A stretch of DNA of 64,000 nt from Thermobifida halotolerans (GTDB lineage: Bacteria > Actinomycetota > Actinomycetes > Streptosporangiales > Streptosporangiaceae). The notes beneath the pieces were generated by a model. The model did not search any database and had not been told where the DNA came from. It worked only from the letters and a program-made list of their open reading frames with translations. The translations under genes and the position numbers were made by a program. Location: assembly GCF_003574835.2 (NCBI RefSeq), contig NZ_CP063196.1:2108001-2172000 (forward strand). The letters run 5' to 3'. Of this stretch, positions 61,053 to 64,000 are shown in pieces (within the stretch, counting starts at the first letter, position 1; the number at the start of each line of letters is the position of its first letter).

Positions 61053-61887
61053 TCACCGTGTGGGGCCGTCAGGGTGTGGTGGTTCTGTGATGCTCATGGC
61101 GTCGGCGATCCAGGCATAGGGGACGCGGTCGTGGTCGTTCTCGTCCTCGGTTCCGTTGATCACCGCCACCAGGGACAGGTACCGGCCGTGGGTGTCGTCG
61201 TAGCCGGGGCCGGGGTCGGCGGCTTCCTCTTCGGCGAGTTGGCGCAGAAGGTCGGGCACCTGCCGGTAGCCGTCGGCCATCCGGTCGCGGACCTCGGGCG
61301 TCAGCGGCGTACCGGACAGCGCGGTGACCTCCTCCACAAAACGCATCACGGCCTGTTGCACACAGGCGGAACGCGGCGACTCCCCGGCACGGTAGGCGGC
61401 GAGAAGCTCCCGCATGAGCGGGGCTCCGCTGTCGTGGATGAAGTCCTGGAACGGCTCGGTCGCCAGGAGCTGGGCCTCCGGCGCGGAGTAGGCATCGCGC
61501 AGGTAGGCGCGGACCGCGTCGCGAAACTCCGGGCGGGACACCAGGTCGGCCAGCTCGATCCAGGCTTCGAGCTGGGCGGCCGTGGGGTCGGCGGGCAGGA
61601 CCGGACGCATCCCGCGCAGCCGGTCGACCAAGCCCTCGGCGACGTCCAGTCCCTCACCGACGTCGTTCCAGAAGTCGTCGATGGCCTGCTGGCGTTCCTC
61701 GTCGCTCATCGAGACGAGCTTGTGCATCAGGTCGGCCCGGGCGGCCGTGCCGCCCTGTTTGATCAGGGCCCTGAGCACCGCCCGCCGGGCCCGCAGGGCG
61801 CGTTCCTGCCGCTCGACGACGCCCAGGTGTGTGGTGAGCAGGTCGTGCAGGGTCGTGCCGCCGCGCAGCAGGCGGCCGATCTCCTCT
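61053..61887 (-). pseudogene. MerR-family regulator without its HTH
   Basis: The frame is open from the IS630 fragment: PEEIGRLLRGGTTLHDLLTT, VVERQERALRARRAVLRALI, then MHKLVSMSDEERQQAIDDFW, VAEGLVDRLRGMRPVLPADP, LEAWIELADLVSRPEFRDAV and VRDRMADGYRQVPDLLRQLA. This is the dimerisation helix and C-terminal domain of actinobacterial MerR regulators. The N-terminal winged helix was removed by the IS630 end at 61888. A GTG at 61778 could give a 241-residue truncated product. Confidence 0.7.
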
Positions 61888-62007
61888 GGCCTCGCGTCGT
61901 TGGCGTTCTGCGGCGGCCAGCCCGCCGCCGGTAGGGCACCTCATACCTCCGGCATGGCCTGCTGGGTCGGCCTGTCAAGAACAGTAACCCCATGAATTCA
62001 ACCTCAG
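61888..62007 (-). mobile_element. IS630 end fragment, 120 bases
   Basis: It is the reverse complement of 7602-7721 with few changes, including the inverted end (CCTCAG at 62007) and the transposase start PTGGGLAAAE. One boundary cuts the MerR gene, the other the Rhs pretoxin region. Confidence 0.8.
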
Positions 62008-63276
62008 TACTTCCAGGCCCCACACACCAGCTACACCACCAGAACCATCTAGTTCCGGCTCAATACCAGAGGACCTCTTCGTATTCATCTTCGTACTCGT
62101 ATGCCTCTTCGTCCTCGTCAGGCGGGACCGCGCGGCCGCAGGCAAAGCAGCAGTTGGCTGCGGCCGCGACGGCACTGGTCGAGATCATTGCGGACGAGTT
62201 GGGCATCACCACGGGCCTCGAGTGTCTGACCACGGGCGATATCGGGGCCTGCGGTGAAACGGCACTGAACGTGGCGATGACGCTATTCGCACCAGGCGGG
62301 GTGCTGGCCAAGCTCGCGGTTAAGTACGCACTGCGCTGGGGCAAGTTCGCCAACCTGGTCCCCAGGATCGAAAAACTGGGCGGCGAGATCATCTCGGCGA
62401 TTAGCACGCTGATGAAGAAAGACCCGGGCAACGCCATATGCCCGATCAGCAACAGCTTCGTACCCGGTACCCCGGGTGTTGATGGCCGACGGCACGTCCA
62501 AACCGATCGAGAAGGTCAAGACCGGCGACAAGGTACTGGCCACAGACCCCGAGACCGGTGAACAGGGTCCCAGGACGGTGCTGGCCACGATCGTCGGGGC
62601 CGGGGCAAAAGACTTGGTAGAGATCACGGTGGATCCGGCCACCGAGAGATCGGCTGACGATGACAGTGACAGGGAGACCACGCCCGAGCCAACCGCGGTG
62701 GGCGATGTCATCATCGCCACCGACGGCCACCCCTTCTGGGCCCCCGAACTTGGCCAGTGGGTCGACGCCATCGACCTGACCCCGGGAATGTGGCTGCAGA
62801 CCTCGGCTGGCACCTGGGTCCAGATCACCTCCATCAGGGCATGGGCCCAGGCAACTACCGTCCACAACCTCACCGTCCAAGGCGTCCACACCTACTATGC
62901 ATACGCGAACACCACGTCGCTGTTGACGCATAACTGCGAAGACGGAGTTGTCCCCACAATCAGTAGCGATAGGTTGGGACATATCTATAGTCGTCACGGA
63001 GAAGGTGCGAGAGAGCGAGATCAGAACGCCGGAGAATTCAATGAGTCATTCCTCTATGACGATGAAGACAATGAATTGCTTGAGCAGAGACTTCTGGATG
63101 CAGTGAGCAATAGTGATCCTAGCCCTAATCCTAGGAGGAGAGGACATCTCCATCGCTATGACTATGGGTATGGAAATGACATTGGACGGGATGGAGAAGT
63201 CAGCACTAGTACCGTTGAGATTGTTGTGCTAGATAGTGGAAATATATGGACTGCGCATCCCGTAAAGAGGAGGTGA
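62008..63276 (+). pseudogene. Pretoxin-HINT-toxin tail of an Rhs-type protein, one-base frameshift
   Basis: Text resumes at QRTSSYSSSYSYASSSSSGG with the conserved VEIIADELGITTGLECLTTG and ALRWGKFANLVPRIEKLGGE. After SFVPGT one extra C (ACCCCGGGTG) shifts the frame; the second frame gives VLMADGTSKPIEKVKTGDKV, ATDGHPFWAPELGQWVDAID and the HINT end HTYYAYANTTSLLTHNC. The tip follows: RLGHIYSRHGEGARERDQNA, RRRGHLHRYDYGYGNDIGRD and TVEIVVLDSGNIWTAHPVKR. The H..RHG ... Y.Y..G..IG ... T.V.IVV..G...TAHP order recalls BECR-fold RNase toxins. Only the single indel breaks it. Confidence 0.75.
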
Positions 63277-63639
63277 TCTCGACAAACAGGATTTTAAGGG
63301 TGTGGGCAGGGCGACTTTGGTGGCTCCGCCCCTGTCATTCCAATTTTTCTCTGGCATTCCCATGTTTGTCGAGGGTGGCAGTTCTGTAACCCCTCTAAAG
63401 TAATCAGCTGTAGGCCTGTCTGTAGGTGTGTGAACCATGACAGCGGCATCGTCGCAACCTGTCGTCGGCTAGAATGGTCAAATTCTGATGAGCGGCGGCG
63501 TAGTTCAGTAGCTGTAGGATATGAATGCATGTGTCGACGATCTAGGAGGTCGCTCCAAGTTGGGTCATATTTGTGGATGAGACTGCAGTGCGGTGCTGAC
63601 CAATAACCTTGAATGATGCTATAGCTGGTGGCTTGAAAT
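63277..63639. other. Possible decayed immunity gene
   Basis: AGGAGGTGATCT, the end of the toxin gene, is a perfect ribosome site, but no ATG, GTG or TTG follows at usable distance. In one frame FKGVGRATLVAPPLSFQFFS with GIPMFVEGGSSVTPLK looks protein-like and stops at about 63402. The remainder is AT-rich and unassigned. Confidence 0.35.
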
Positions 63640-64000
63640 ATGTACTTCCTAGAAAAGCTAGACGCTTCTGTTTCCGGATACAGGAATATTTATTTTGGCA
63701 TGAATCTCTTTGGGGAGGAAGTTGGAATCGTCTACAAAGACAACTATTTGTTAGATGCTGGTGTTAGTTTTTCCTGTCGCCCGGGGGGTTTGGCGATCCT
63801 GTGGAAAGGGAGTGCTGTCGACGTTCCGGAACTTCCTCCTCAGGTAGATATCATCGACCGTCTTGGCGATTCTTTTGTTATCGCTAGTAGGTTGCTTGCT
63901 GCTCGTGGAATGGAAGAGGGCGACGAACTCTCTGAAAGAGAGGTGAATGCTTGGATTGTTGACGAATTCGGGCGGATTCAAAGAAGCTTGTTCCTGGGAA
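63640..64000 (+). CDS. Unknown protein downstream of a toxin tail, runs off window end (possible immunity)
   Basis: An uninterrupted plus-strand frame from ATG 63640 gives 120 residues to the window edge. MYFLEKLDASVSGYRNIYFG, MNLFGEEVGIVYKDNYLLDA, GLAILWKGSAVDVPELPPQV, DSFVIASRLLAARGMEEGDE and EREVNAWIVDEFGRIQRSLF. GC content is much lower than the window average, like the toxin tip before it. Place and composition suggest an immunity or immunity-like gene. I do not recognise the family, and the C-terminus is not visible. Confidence 0.6.
   Translation, partial: MYFLEKLDASVSGYRNIYFGMNLFGEEVGIVYKDNYLLDAGVSFSCRPGGLAILWKGSAVDVPELPPQVDIIDRLGDSFVIASRLLAARGMEEGDELSEREVNAWIVDEFGRIQRSLFLG

Noticed and set aside
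1-64000. tRNA, rRNA or riboswitch genes
   Set aside because: I scanned for rRNA-like blocks, the GGTTCGAATCC-type tRNA arm and known riboswitch cores and saw none that hold up.

Overview
The window is high-GC DNA with actinomycete features: BTAD/SARP and TetR regulators, DUF397/DUF5753 remnants, actinobacterial type IV secretion genes of the SCO6880-6882 neighbourhood type, zeta-toxin loci, and a type I-E CRISPR repeat of the Streptomyces/Nocardiopsis style. A Nocardiopsaceae-like or Streptomyces-like genome is the best guess; no rRNA, tRNA or clear species marker is present. Almost everything is accessory. I count four IS630-type pieces, two IS701 elements, six pieces of two IS5-type (HARBI-like) elements, one IS5 element with a DUF4096-type fragment, an ISL3 and an IS3. 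Most transposases and many cargo genes carry frameshifts or nonsense codons.

Layout. 1-2 kb: a tandem series of YezG-family immunity genes round a broken non-specific endonuclease toxin tail. 2.7-7.4 kb: Rhs pretoxin debris, an intact HINT-toxin tail with its overlapping immunity gene, and orphan immunity-like genes. 7.6-10 kb: two IS630 elements. 10-11.6 kb: a conjugation pair cut by IS630. 11.9-14.7 kb: an IS701 sitting inside a decayed Rhs core. 15.7-16.9 kb: an orphan CRISPR array of 19 repeats. 17.2-25.8 kb: an IS5 element, a zeta toxin locus, a relaxase-helicase relic, an integrase tail, regulator and NUDIX remnants, a phosphotransferase relic and a nucleotidyltransferase. 26-37 kb is the healthiest stretch: a histidyl-tRNA synthetase, an ABC exporter with divergent TetR, then a compact SARP / condensation-domain / PLP-decarboxylase operon, a zeta locus and a nucleoside hydrolase. 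37.7-46 kb: another zeta locus, ISL3, IS701, IS3 and IS5 copies. 46.2-48.8 kb: the longest Rhs toxin gene, with a CPCC-type immunity gene, fused by recombination to a lytic transglycosylase. 49.5-52.7 kb: conjugation genes truncated by IS630. 53-60.7 kb: a two-HTH regulator, an ADP-ribosylglycohydrolase-phosphatase fusion, and a tightly overlapping operon of mostly unknown genes that shares putative operators with the regulator. 61-64 kb: a MerR relic, an IS630 end, and a further pretoxin-HINT-toxin tail followed by a gene running off the window.

How it fits together. The Rhs/HINT cassettes share one conserved pretoxin-HINT module and end in different toxin tips, each followed by its own small immunity gene. 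With orphan immunity genes between them, this is the classic architecture of a polymorphic-toxin island that swaps tips by recombination. Here the process is caught in decay, with insertion sequences and recombination junctions dividing the cassettes. Conjugation fragments on both sides suggest the island rode on, or was repeatedly hit by, integrative/conjugative elements. Single-base homopolymer indels recur, so some frameshifts could be sequencing errors; the genes with several independent lesions cannot be explained that way.
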